Source: Cohnella sp. CFH 77786
GTDB lineage: Bacteria > Bacillota > Bacilli > Paenibacillales > Paenibacillaceae
Assembly: GCF_019400745.1 (NCBI RefSeq)
Contig: NZ_WJIB01000018.1
Span: forward strand, 1 to 64,000
Reading direction: 5' to 3'
DNA length: 64,000 nucleotides
Shown here: in pieces, positions 27,888 through 35,276 of the stretch
How positions within the stretch are numbered: position 1 is the first letter of the stretch
How the letters are laid out: each line of letters begins with the position of its first letter
Notes under the pieces: model-generated
Database searches by the model: none
Told to the model about the DNA's origin: nothing
The model's input: the letters and a program-made list of their open reading frames with translations, nothing else
Position numbers and translations under genes: made by a program

Positions 27888-29654
27888 TTATTCCCCAAGC
27901 TTCAACAGATTAACTAAGAAGTTTTTAACTTCTGGATAGCTGCTACTCAAGGCTAATACTTTTCCTGGGTCATTATCTATAGCGATACATACTTCATTGC
28001 AAATATATTTTTTAGCACCTTCATTTTCAAAATCCAAGGGTTTCTGATCAGGGTTTATATCCTTATGAGTTTCGTTGATAAACCTGAGAATTTCGATGTT
28101 TTCATATGAAGTCTTAGCTCGCTTTGCTTTTTGTTTAGCGACCAGACTTTTATACTTCTTTTTCCGCAGAAACTTGTTGGCAGCATCAAATATCAACTCT
28201 GGGTAGAGCATATCCTCCATTTCATAATCCCAATTTTGATTATGTTTTCCATCAAATCGGGAGATATGCTTAGGAATTATTTTTAACTTTTGGGTTTTTG
28301 ATTTGCTTTCTAACTTTTTGAATGTACTTCTACCCTCCTCGTCGTGATCAAGCAGGCAGACTACAGTGGGTATGAAGTCTAAATCCTCTGCAAATTCTTT
28401 TAAAAACTCGATATAGCCTGCCATCTTACTACAACCACCAGCAACCAATATATTGGGAATGTCCATATCAAAGGCAGTAAGTAATGATTGCAGGTATCTC
28501 TTATCTTCCTCACCTTCAACAATTACATTGAACGGCACAATACTCCATGAATCATTTTTTCCAAGCCCCATATGTTTTCTAATTGCTTCAATTTTTTGTG
28601 TCCCTTTCTTGTTGTTCACATATGTACTCAGTTTAATAAACTGTTCTTTTGGTCGTCTGGTGTACTGAACCGGTGTCTGTTCCGCCTCAAACAGATATGT
28701 ATTCTCACAGTTGGCGATGTCAATAAAATGTGGGGAATGTGTCGTCACAATGATATCAACATCTTTAGCTATTGTTTTAAGCTCTCTGTACACCTTTTTT
28801 TGAAGATTCGGTTGGAGAAACACCTCGGGTTCGTCAATAGCCCAAATAACTTTCTCATCAAAATTTTGAGAGATATAGCTAATCAAGGACAGTAAAACCA
28901 TCCTTTGTATTCCGCTGCCCTTTGTGTCTAAAAGAGTGTTATTAGTGTCTTTTAGAGTGAAATTCACTAGTCCGGAGATCGCCTCCCTGAGGTTGGTGTA
29001 ATCCGGGAAAAATATTTTGATTGCCCAATCATCCGCATTTAACCCTTCCACACCGGTCATAAATTTCTTAAAATGTTTTGTAATGTTTGACTCGATTGTT
29101 TTCAATGCTTCTTGGGACTTCACTATGAAATCTGACAAAATGGCTAACGGCTGGGCTTGTTTTTTCCTCAGGGCGTCTAGCCCCGGAAGCACATCTTCCT
29201 TAAATATTTCTGAGATTATACTAGGAAGATCAATATTGTTGGATTCAATGAACATAAATTTATAGCTTTGTTTTACGATCATCCGTGCGTCTTCAGGTGT
29301 GATTGCTTTTCCATTCTTCTTTCCAGTAACTTGTAGGGTGTTCTCATTGTTTTTTGTAGAGAAGGTAGTCTTGATTTGATAGGTGTCTCTATTCGCTGTG
29401 TTAATAAAATTTACTGTAATATCACTTTTGAATCCATGGCCACGACTACCTTCAGCAATATGGTACGGAATATCAAAGTAGCTGAATTTCTCCGGAACCA
29501 TTGAGAAGAACAAATCAAGTGCTCTCAAGAAGTTAGTTTTACCAATATTATTCGCACCACAAATGATTAGTGGCTCGCCGTCTTTGAATTCAATAGTCAT
29601 TTCGTCAATGGATCGAAAATGCTTTATAGTTGCTTTTACGATTTGTAATGTCAA
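27888..29654 (-). CDS. OLD-family ATPase/TOPRIM nuclease
   Basis: A 588-aa protein of the overcoming-lysogenization-defect type. The N-terminal ABC/SMC-like ATPase has Walker A GANNIGKTN (33-41), a signature-like GSGIQRMVLLS and Walker B VIWAIDEPE (269-277). The C-terminal TOPRIM has VEGEED (379-384) and LLDHDEEG (434-441). OLD proteins act in phage defence; GajA of Gabija is one, but no GajB helicase is present here. The start is TTG 29654, with GGAAGG upstream. It is followed by the BglII-like endonuclease gene. Confidence 0.88.
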   Translation of the reverse strand: MTLQIVKATIKHFRSIDEMTIEFKDGEPLIICGANNIGKTNFLRALDLFFSMVPEKFSYFDIPYHIAEGSRGHGFKSDITVNFINTANRDTYQIKTTFSTKNNENTLQVTGKKNGKAITPEDARMIVKQSYKFMFIESNNIDLPSIISEIFKEDVLPGLDALRKKQAQPLAILSDFIVKSQEALKTIESNITKHFKKFMTGVEGLNADDWAIKIFFPDYTNLREAISGLVNFTLKDTNNTLLDTKGSGIQRMVLLSLISYISQNFDEKVIWAIDEPEVFLQPNLQKKVYRELKTIAKDVDIIVTTHSPHFIDIANCENTYLFEAEQTPVQYTRRPKEQFIKLSTYVNNKKGTQKIEAIRKHMGLGKNDSWSIVPFNVIVEGEEDKRYLQSLLTAFDMDIPNILVAGGCSKMAGYIEFLKEFAEDLDFIPTVVCLLDHDEEGRSTFKKLESKSKTQKLKIIPKHISRFDGKHNQNWDYEMEDMLYPELIFDAANKFLRKKKYKSLVAKQKAKRAKTSYENIEILRFINETHKDINPDQKPLDFENEGAKKYICNEVCIAIDNDPGKVLALSSSYPEVKNFLVNLLKLGE

Positions 29655-29747
29655 TTAGTTCACGCCTTCCAATGAATAGTATCTACGATAACCACGGCAT
29701 AAATTGGATTTTCGACAGGAAGTTTTAAATATCCTGCCAAATAACAT

Positions 29748-29798
29748 AAAGAGAAGAGGAAGATTGTCATATAATAGCACAATCTTCCTCTTCTCTTT
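29748..29798. terminator. Perfect 20-bp inverted repeat
   Basis: AAAGAGAAGAGGAAGATTGT (29748-29767) is mirrored at 29779-29798 with an 11-nt loop. It sits between the divergent OLD and RHH-type genes, so it is not an obvious gene end; it could be a regulatory hairpin or operator. The rest of 29655-29933 holds only the promoter below. Confidence 0.6.
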
Positions 29799-29851
29799 GG
29801 CTCACTGGTCTTAGCGGGTAAGAATCACGCGATAATACTTCAAAATGTATA

Positions 29852-29880
29852 TTGCTAACTACATTTTCATAGTATATAAT
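29852..29880 (+). promoter_or_regulatory. Sigma-A-type promoter
   Basis: TTGCTA (29852-29857), a 17-nt spacer and a perfect TATAAT (29875-29880), 53 nt upstream of the GTG start. Confidence 0.7.
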
Positions 29881-29933
29881 ATGAATTAATAATATGATTT
29901 TAGTTAACTAAAGCGAGGGGGCGCTGATTTAAC

Positions 29934-30299
29934 GTGGCAGTTCTAAATGAGGAATACCCCAATAAAACATCGCAAAGTGTAAGCATTAATGAAAAGGTTG
30001 TAGATGTCTGTAAGCAGACCGGACTCCCGATAAGTCAAATAGTTGAATCTTGCCTTATACAGTTTGCCCGCATGGATGACGCAACTAGGTTCAACTTATT
30101 AGCTGAGAACGATGCCAACAAAGTAGATACATCGGAGATTGTCACCCCAGGATTCGATTACGCGGAGAGAGCCGTAAAAGAAGCTAAAAATCAAGTTGGT
30201 AAACATGCTTTTAGTATGAGTACAAAAGCTTTGATAGCGATCGGTATCGCATTACTTGCTGCGATCTTCTTTATGTCAAACAAGGAGAAGGACTCATGA
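29934..30299 (+). CDS. RHH-like protein with C-terminal membrane anchor
   Basis: A 121-aa protein. Residues about 15-50 (SVSINEKVVDVCKQTGLPISQIVESCLIQF) have the strand-helix-helix layout of a ribbon-helix-helix domain. A single C-terminal transmembrane segment (ALIAIGIALLAAIFFMS) follows. The start is GTG with a GAGGGGG SD at long spacing. The adjacent 39-aa membrane peptide is probably co-expressed. Function unknown. Confidence 0.6.
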   Translation: MAVLNEEYPNKTSQSVSINEKVVDVCKQTGLPISQIVESCLIQFARMDDATRFNLLAENDANKVDTSEIVTPGFDYAERAVKEAKNQVGKHAFSMSTKALIAIGIALLAAIFFMSNKEKDS

Positions 30300-30317
30300 A
30301 AGGGGGTGAACATACAT

Positions 30318-30437
30318 ATGGGGAAAATCGGAATCGCGACTGGCGGTAAAGGAATTGGAGTTAGCGTCGTTTGGGCAATTGTTATCGTTCTTCTGGCCTT
30401 TGTTGGCGCGGCCAAAATTTATCAAGATTCGAAGTGA
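30318..30437 (+). CDS. 39-residue membrane peptide
   Basis: ATG 30318 is preceded by AGGGGGTGA. The peptide has a glycine-rich N-terminus, one hydrophobic span (VSVVWAIVIVLLAFVGAA) and a short polar tail. It lies 18 nt after the RHH-like gene and before a strong terminator. Confidence 0.55.
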   Translation: MGKIGIATGGKGIGVSVVWAIVIVLLAFVGAAKIYQDSK

Positions 30438-30464
30438 ACAACATGAGCAATGAGGAAAGAACAT

Positions 30465-30506
30465 AGCAGAACCCCACGCCTAAACATTCGGAGTGGGGTT
30501 CTTGCT
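30465..30506 (+). terminator. Terminator after membrane peptide
   Basis: GAACCCCAC (30469-30477) pairs with GTGGGGTTC (30493-30501), extended by outer AGCA/TGCT. Confidence 0.7.
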
Positions 30507-30677
30507 GTTATCTCATTAATTTGTTGGTCTCCCAACACGAATAACCATCTTTGGATCACCTGACAAGGGGCAACCCTAGTTGTAAAGGAATGTCATTTTG
30601 TTTTTCTAAAGTAATCGATATTAAAAATGATGTTCTGTAACCTCAAATACGTACAACTTTTTTCGTTGGTAATAGAG

Positions 30678-31343
30678 TTATGATTGTTTTTTTAAATTTT
30701 GAAGTAAATATTCGATCACAGCTTCAAACTGTGTCTTCACGGCAGCTCGTGTATCGCGGAGCAGTATCGATAGGTCAACTGTATCTGTAAAACGATCCGA
30801 AAGCGGCCAACGCAACATGATTTGGTGAACTTCTTCTCTGATAGCCAAATCGGCATGACCGGAAGCGATTGTATAGTAATTATAATCTACAGTAGGCAGG
30901 CTTTTATGATGAATTTGATTTCTTGTTTCATTAATTAGATGAAATTCCGGAATTGCTTTTCGATCAAATCGATAATCATATTCATCAGTTTCTTCACTTA
31001 ATACCAAAAGAAAACCGTCTAAGTAATCGATAAAACTATCAATATGCACTAAGTAATTTTTCAAATGCATTAGAAATTCAGTAGGATTTATATTTGCCCC
31101 TTCATCCCTTAGGTTTTTGACTATTGCAAAAAGATAGTCATACTCAAGATCGACAAATTGTAGTATTACCAAAATATTTACATACCTGTACTCTAATTGT
31201 TTTAATACGGGAGTGTGTTCGATAAGCAAAAGTAATTCATCAAGCAGCTCAACACAATTATTTGCCAGGCTATTATAGTAATCCCGATTGCTCGAAAGAA
31301 ATTCTTTACTATAGGTAATATCAAAATTCACATTTCTCTCCAC
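30678..31343 (-). CDS. Hypothetical helical protein with HEPN-like RNxxxH motif
   Basis: An all-helical, acidic protein of about 221 aa with no membrane segment. ETRNQIHHKS carries R-N-x3-H, the catalytic pattern of HEPN ribonucleases, in a plausible position between long helices. No other family was recognised. GTG 31343 is preferred because GGAG lies 8 nt upstream; GTG 31352 overlaps the SD. It stands alone, without an obvious antitoxin neighbour. Confidence 0.5.
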   Translation of the reverse strand: MERNVNFDITYSKEFLSSNRDYYNSLANNCVELLDELLLLIEHTPVLKQLEYRYVNILVILQFVDLEYDYLFAIVKNLRDEGANINPTEFLMHLKNYLVHIDSFIDYLDGFLLVLSEETDEYDYRFDRKAIPEFHLINETRNQIHHKSLPTVDYNYYTIASGHADLAIREEVHQIMLRWPLSDRFTDTVDLSILLRDTRAAVKTQFEAVIEYLLQNLKKQS

Positions 31344-31748
31344 TTTCTTCACTCCATTGAGATTTTTATGCTTTCCTTGAAATACTGAATGAGCTGGTAA
31401 ACTTTCTTACAATAAGGGATGAAGACTTGAAGGTTTGCGAAAAAAATTCTTTCGCGACCATTTTTCCGGTCGGATGACCTGCATCATTTCTATTGTTCCG
31501 AATCATTTCAAAGATTCAGTTCTAAATGCCTACAGATTCAATAATTTTCCAAAGCTTATTCAATGTCAAGTGAATCAATGAAATCTTTTGTTTATTCTGA
31601 TAAACGGTTTATTAACTGGTATCAGGAACGGCACGAAGAACTACAGGTGATATAAGCTCGGGAATACTTTCAGTAAACGAGGAAGCTCTACGAAGACGAA
31701 AGTAATTGTTGAAGACCATTTGGTGGAAATGTAAGACTCAACGAATTG

Positions 31749-31782
31749 TGGCATTCCTTCTTTCAAAGGAATGCCATTTTAT
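31749..31782 (+). terminator. Intrinsic terminator
   Basis: TGGCATTCCTT (31749-31759) pairs perfectly with AAGGAATGCCA (31766-31776), then TTTTATTTTT. Confidence 0.75.
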
Positions 31783-31854
31783 TTTTACTATAATGATCGA
31801 TGTTGCTCTTACTTCAATAGATGAATAAATAGGTAATACATGGAAAATAATTTA

Positions 31855-31883
31855 TTGATACTACTTGAATAATCCCTTATAAT
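31855..31883 (+). promoter_or_regulatory. Promoter of the transfer module
   Basis: TTGATA (31855-31860), a 17-nt spacer and TATAAT (31878-31883), 64 nt upstream of the FtsK-like gene. Confidence 0.7.
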
Positions 31884-31946
31884 TAAAATAGTTAAAATAT
31901 AGAAACAATATAAACAAATGTAATTTTCAATAAAGGGAGTGATTTT

Positions 31947-34220
31947 ATGAACCGGGAGAGTCGCACAGGAGGTTTACCCGGAAGTCTAATAGAGAAAATA
32001 AAATCATCGCTGCGGTTCAACTTTAGAAAAGGAGAAAATGAAAAGGAGTCTGATTCGAGGCTTGCAGTTGCTTATGGAAGGATATTGTTTGAGAAAGTCC
32101 AGGCCCATGGACAAAGTGTAGAAAATGCGTGTACATTACAACCTACGAATAAGCAGGACTTAAAAAAAGCTGTAGAAGTAATCCTTGATATGAAAAGTCT
32201 GAACAGTCTAGCAACTGAGATTCCGGATATTAAGAAACCTCTATTTCTTCCGTGGTATGTTGATTCTAAATGGGTAGTCTTGAAAATGACTGTATTCTAC
32301 ATGCTTTTAACTTCAGTGATTGCGAAACTCCTTGGTTTACATAGCAGTATCAACGTTGTCTTTTTGTTTATTGGTTTATATCTGGTAGGGCTACATTACA
32401 GAGGCAAGCGATATTTTAAAAAGATAACAGTCTTATTAGGAGAAAGTAGAGAGTGGAGGAAAGATGGCTATCGGATCAACGTTAATAATAGTTATTGGTT
32501 TGTTGTTAAGAATATGTCGGTAAAAGACGTAGTTGATACATATTTTGATAAGATTTGTGAACATCGCAATCATTCATATATTGAAGAAGCATTAATGAAA
32601 TATAAGGAAGAAAAGCCTAATCACTATAACTTATTAGAAGACAAATTAAATATTAAAACTAAGACCGACACCGAAAGAAAACCAGCAATTCAGCATTCAA
32701 AGAGCATGGAAGAAATTCTAGCTAAAAAAATAACTGATTTTATATATAAGTATTTTAAGCCTGAAGGGACAACAATAAGTGGGCCAAGCCTTTTAGAAGA
32801 GGATGAGAATGGTCGTCAAGAATGGTGGATGAACATTAAGGGAGTTACAGCAGAACAGCTTGAAAGAAAGATACAGAGTCTTGAGAATTACACAGGAAGG
32901 TATGTAAGCGGAAAAATTCACTCGGGTAAGTATCACCCAGGAGATATAGTGTTTTATTTGGCATCTAGCCGGAAAGACGCGTTTGATAATCAAGAAATGA
33001 AGGAAGAAGTGGTGGAAGGGGATAGGGCTACGATAGAACGAAATGGCATCATAAATAATAAAAATCCTGTAGACAAGCAATGGAAAGAGTTGTTTAATCA
33101 AACTTTTCCCAAACATGAATACAAAACTCCAGATTTCATTTGCAATAAAGATAGTTCGACAGAATATCATATTATGAAAATTAGAGGAATAACCGCGCAA
33201 GATTACCAAAGCAAGATTGCAACTATTGAATCACAAGTACGCAAGCAAGTTTACTTTATTCATGAAAATTTTGAAGGTAATACTGGTATTACAGCTATAG
33301 AATTGGCAAATAAAAAACTTGCCTCGATGATTACTTACAATGAAATTGAGCATCTAATCTCAAGGGATAGGATTTGCTTAGGATTTGACGTTAAAGGTCC
33401 TGTGGAATGGGATCCTAATTTAGAAGGCCATTGTGGAATTGCTGCTCGTACAGGTAGTGGGAAAAGTGCAGAAGTGAGGTTTATATTATGGCAACTATTA
33501 CCGCGAAGGGATATGATTCCGCGAAAGGATATGATTATTATTTTTGATTTTAAAGGAGGTATCGAATTTTCTTTTCTTAGAGAGAAAGGATATATCGTAT
33601 TAGGGGATACATCCCAGTTCAATCCATTGAGTCAACAGCTCTGTGGGGAATTAGAGGCAAGAATATCTTATTTTAAAGAATTAGGAATAACTCAATACAG
33701 TGAATACGAAATGCTATTAACGCTTGATAAGCACCTTAGATTCTATCCTAGAATTTTCGTAATTATAGAAGAAGCAAATGCTTTAAAGCTGAGGTTAGAT
33801 AGCAAGGATTTTGCAGTCGCCCTTCGTAATCTAACAGAGTTAGTTTTAAGAGCTAAATCGTTTGGAATTCACATAATATTGACCGCACAAAGACCAACTG
33901 CTGAAAGTTTTATTAATGCTGATATACGAAGTAATTTAGGAGTTATTGTTGGAGGATGGATGAGTTCCAGTCAATCTATAATGATTTTTGAAGATAAACG
34001 AGCAACAAATATTTCAGATATAAAAGGACGATTCAAAGCCAAGGGAGCAAGTAGTGAATCTGAATATCAGATTCCGTTTATGACAGGGCAGGATTTTCAA
34101 ATACTGGAATGGGCGCGCAATCCTTACGAGAATTACGTACTTGGGTCTGAAGGACACATTAGTGAACAAAACTATCAAATCACAACAGAAACTAAATCAA
34201 CTCAAAATCCATTCTGGTAG
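31947..34220 (+). CDS. FtsK/SpoIIIE-like DNA translocase
   Basis: A 757-aa membrane ATPase. Two transmembrane helices lie near residues 109-150 (WVVLKMTVFYMLLTSVIAKLL; NVVFLFIGLYLVGLHY). Two similar extended segments follow before the motor. The FtsK-type domain has Walker A ARTGSGKS (about 498-506), DFKGGIEFSF, Walker B RIFVIIEEAN and LVLRAKSFGIHIILTAQRP. There is no gamma DNA-reading domain. In AICEs a single protein of this kind moves double-stranded DNA between cells; in other elements FtsK homologues are coupling proteins for a relaxase, which is not seen here. It leads a co-directional operon with its own promoter. Confidence 0.85.
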   Translation: MNRESRTGGLPGSLIEKIKSSLRFNFRKGENEKESDSRLAVAYGRILFEKVQAHGQSVENACTLQPTNKQDLKKAVEVILDMKSLNSLATEIPDIKKPLFLPWYVDSKWVVLKMTVFYMLLTSVIAKLLGLHSSINVVFLFIGLYLVGLHYRGKRYFKKITVLLGESREWRKDGYRINVNNSYWFVVKNMSVKDVVDTYFDKICEHRNHSYIEEALMKYKEEKPNHYNLLEDKLNIKTKTDTERKPAIQHSKSMEEILAKKITDFIYKYFKPEGTTISGPSLLEEDENGRQEWWMNIKGVTAEQLERKIQSLENYTGRYVSGKIHSGKYHPGDIVFYLASSRKDAFDNQEMKEEVVEGDRATIERNGIINNKNPVDKQWKELFNQTFPKHEYKTPDFICNKDSSTEYHIMKIRGITAQDYQSKIATIESQVRKQVYFIHENFEGNTGITAIELANKKLASMITYNEIEHLISRDRICLGFDVKGPVEWDPNLEGHCGIAARTGSGKSAEVRFILWQLLPRRDMIPRKDMIIIFDFKGGIEFSFLREKGYIVLGDTSQFNPLSQQLCGELEARISYFKELGITQYSEYEMLLTLDKHLRFYPRIFVIIEEANALKLRLDSKDFAVALRNLTELVLRAKSFGIHIILTAQRPTAESFINADIRSNLGVIVGGWMSSSQSIMIFEDKRATNISDIKGRFKAKGASSESEYQIPFMTGQDFQILEWARNPYENYVLGSEGHISEQNYQITTETKSTQNPFW

Positions 34221-34236
34221 ATAAGGTGATTTTCCT

Positions 34237-34986
34237 ATGAAGAGTCTCAGCGCTGTGGATATGGAGATATTACGTGTGCTCGATAAATTTGGCCATGCAA
34301 AGATAAGTCAAATATGCTTGCTAGTTCCCGAGGAGTCAAAACGATCTAATGAAGTAATCAGGTTAAGATGTCGTCAACTTGTGAGTGTATATGGTTATAT
34401 TGAAGAAATTAGAAAAAAGTTTGATAAAGTTTACCGGCTTACCGTACATGGAAAGCAAGTTTTTAGATCGGCATCTGTCTCTACAGACTCTTCAATCATA
34501 CGTGGGATCGAGTCATTAAATGCTGATTTAGTAAGAGCGGAATGGGCAATAGAAGCATTACAAGAAGGGGCTGTAACTGTAACTTCGGGCTTTAATTTTA
34601 CTATGAATGAAATTGATTTTTCCCCCGTTGTGGATGCAATGTCACAAAGGGAGCAGCACAAGAAATTTCTTATCATTGATTCCGACAGTACATCAAATTA
34701 CATAGGAGAAACCTATTTGAAATTACAAAAATTAATAACGGCGGTTACTAACTGTCCAATTGATGTAGTGGTTTTCTTTAAACAGCGGCATTTTGAGATT
34801 GACAACTTTGTTCATGAAAACAATTACACGAATGTAAAAGTAAGACAAGCTGCGGAGGTAAATCTGAAAGGTAAGATCGAGCTGGATAAGGAGAAGAAAA
34901 AGAGACATGAGACTTATCTAAAGAAGAAAGCAGAGATCATGAAAAATAAGAAGGATAATTTCACTCGAGAAGGTGACTTGAAATGA
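34237..34986 (+). CDS. Winged-helix protein, replication-relaxation-like
   Basis: A 249-aa protein. The N-terminal ~75 residues form a winged helix (SAVDMEILRVLDKFGHAKISQI; RCRQLVSVYGYIEEI; KVYRLTVHGKQVF), like the Replic_Relax accessory family of mobile elements. The middle is a Rossmann-like alpha/beta region (KFLIIDSDSTSNYI; PIDVVVFFKQ). The last 45 residues are a lysine-rich helix. It lies 16 nt after the FtsK-like gene, and its stop overlaps the next start, so it probably works in DNA transfer or regulates it. Confidence 0.6.
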   Translation: MKSLSAVDMEILRVLDKFGHAKISQICLLVPEESKRSNEVIRLRCRQLVSVYGYIEEIRKKFDKVYRLTVHGKQVFRSASVSTDSSIIRGIESLNADLVRAEWAIEALQEGAVTVTSGFNFTMNEIDFSPVVDAMSQREQHKKFLIIDSDSTSNYIGETYLKLQKLITAVTNCPIDVVVFFKQRHFEIDNFVHENNYTNVKVRQAAEVNLKGKIELDKEKKKRHETYLKKKAEIMKNKKDNFTREGDLK

Positions 34987-35192
34987 AAATGAAACATTGT
35001 CTTATTACGAGCGTATTGGCTCTTTCTGTTATTTTCCATAATGAGTCAAAGGGTCTAATCAACACTGTCATGGTTAAAACGAAAATTGCATCAAGTATCT
35101 CTGACTTTATCCCACAATTCATTAGTGGTGCTTGGAATACATCTTGGGATAAGGTTGACACCGAGATAAGTAGCTGGCCTAGAAGTTTTTAA
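34983..35192 (+). CDS. Small, probably exported hypothetical protein
   Basis: A 69-aa ORF coupled to the preceding gene by a 4-nt ATGA overlap. The N-terminus (KMKHCLITSVLALSVIF) looks like a weak signal or anchor. The rest is polar and Ser/Trp-containing. Nothing else is known. Confidence 0.45.
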   Translation: MKMKHCLITSVLALSVIFHNESKGLINTVMVKTKIASSISDFIPQFISGAWNTSWDKVDTEISSWPRSF

Positions 35193-35276
35193 GTTTAACC
35201 CTACATGTGAAAAATATCACAAACAACCCTTGTTTATCTGATTGTAAAAAAGAAGCCAAAGGAGTTAGCGGAAAAG

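Larger units (their letters stand above)
31344..31946. other. Intergenic region with terminator and promoter
   Basis: About 600 bp without a convincing gene. A 25-codon frame at 31577 (KSFVYSDKRFINWYQERHEE) has no SD. The segment AAAGGAATGCCATTTTATTTTT near 31765 resembles AAAGGAATGTCATTTTGTTTTT near 30586; both are followed by a related ATCGAT context, suggesting a duplicated end. Confidence 0.45.

Noticed and set aside
27888-29654. Complete Gabija system
   Set aside because: The OLD protein is GajA-like in plan, but no UvrD/GajB helicase gene is next to it; the neighbour is a BglII-like nuclease.
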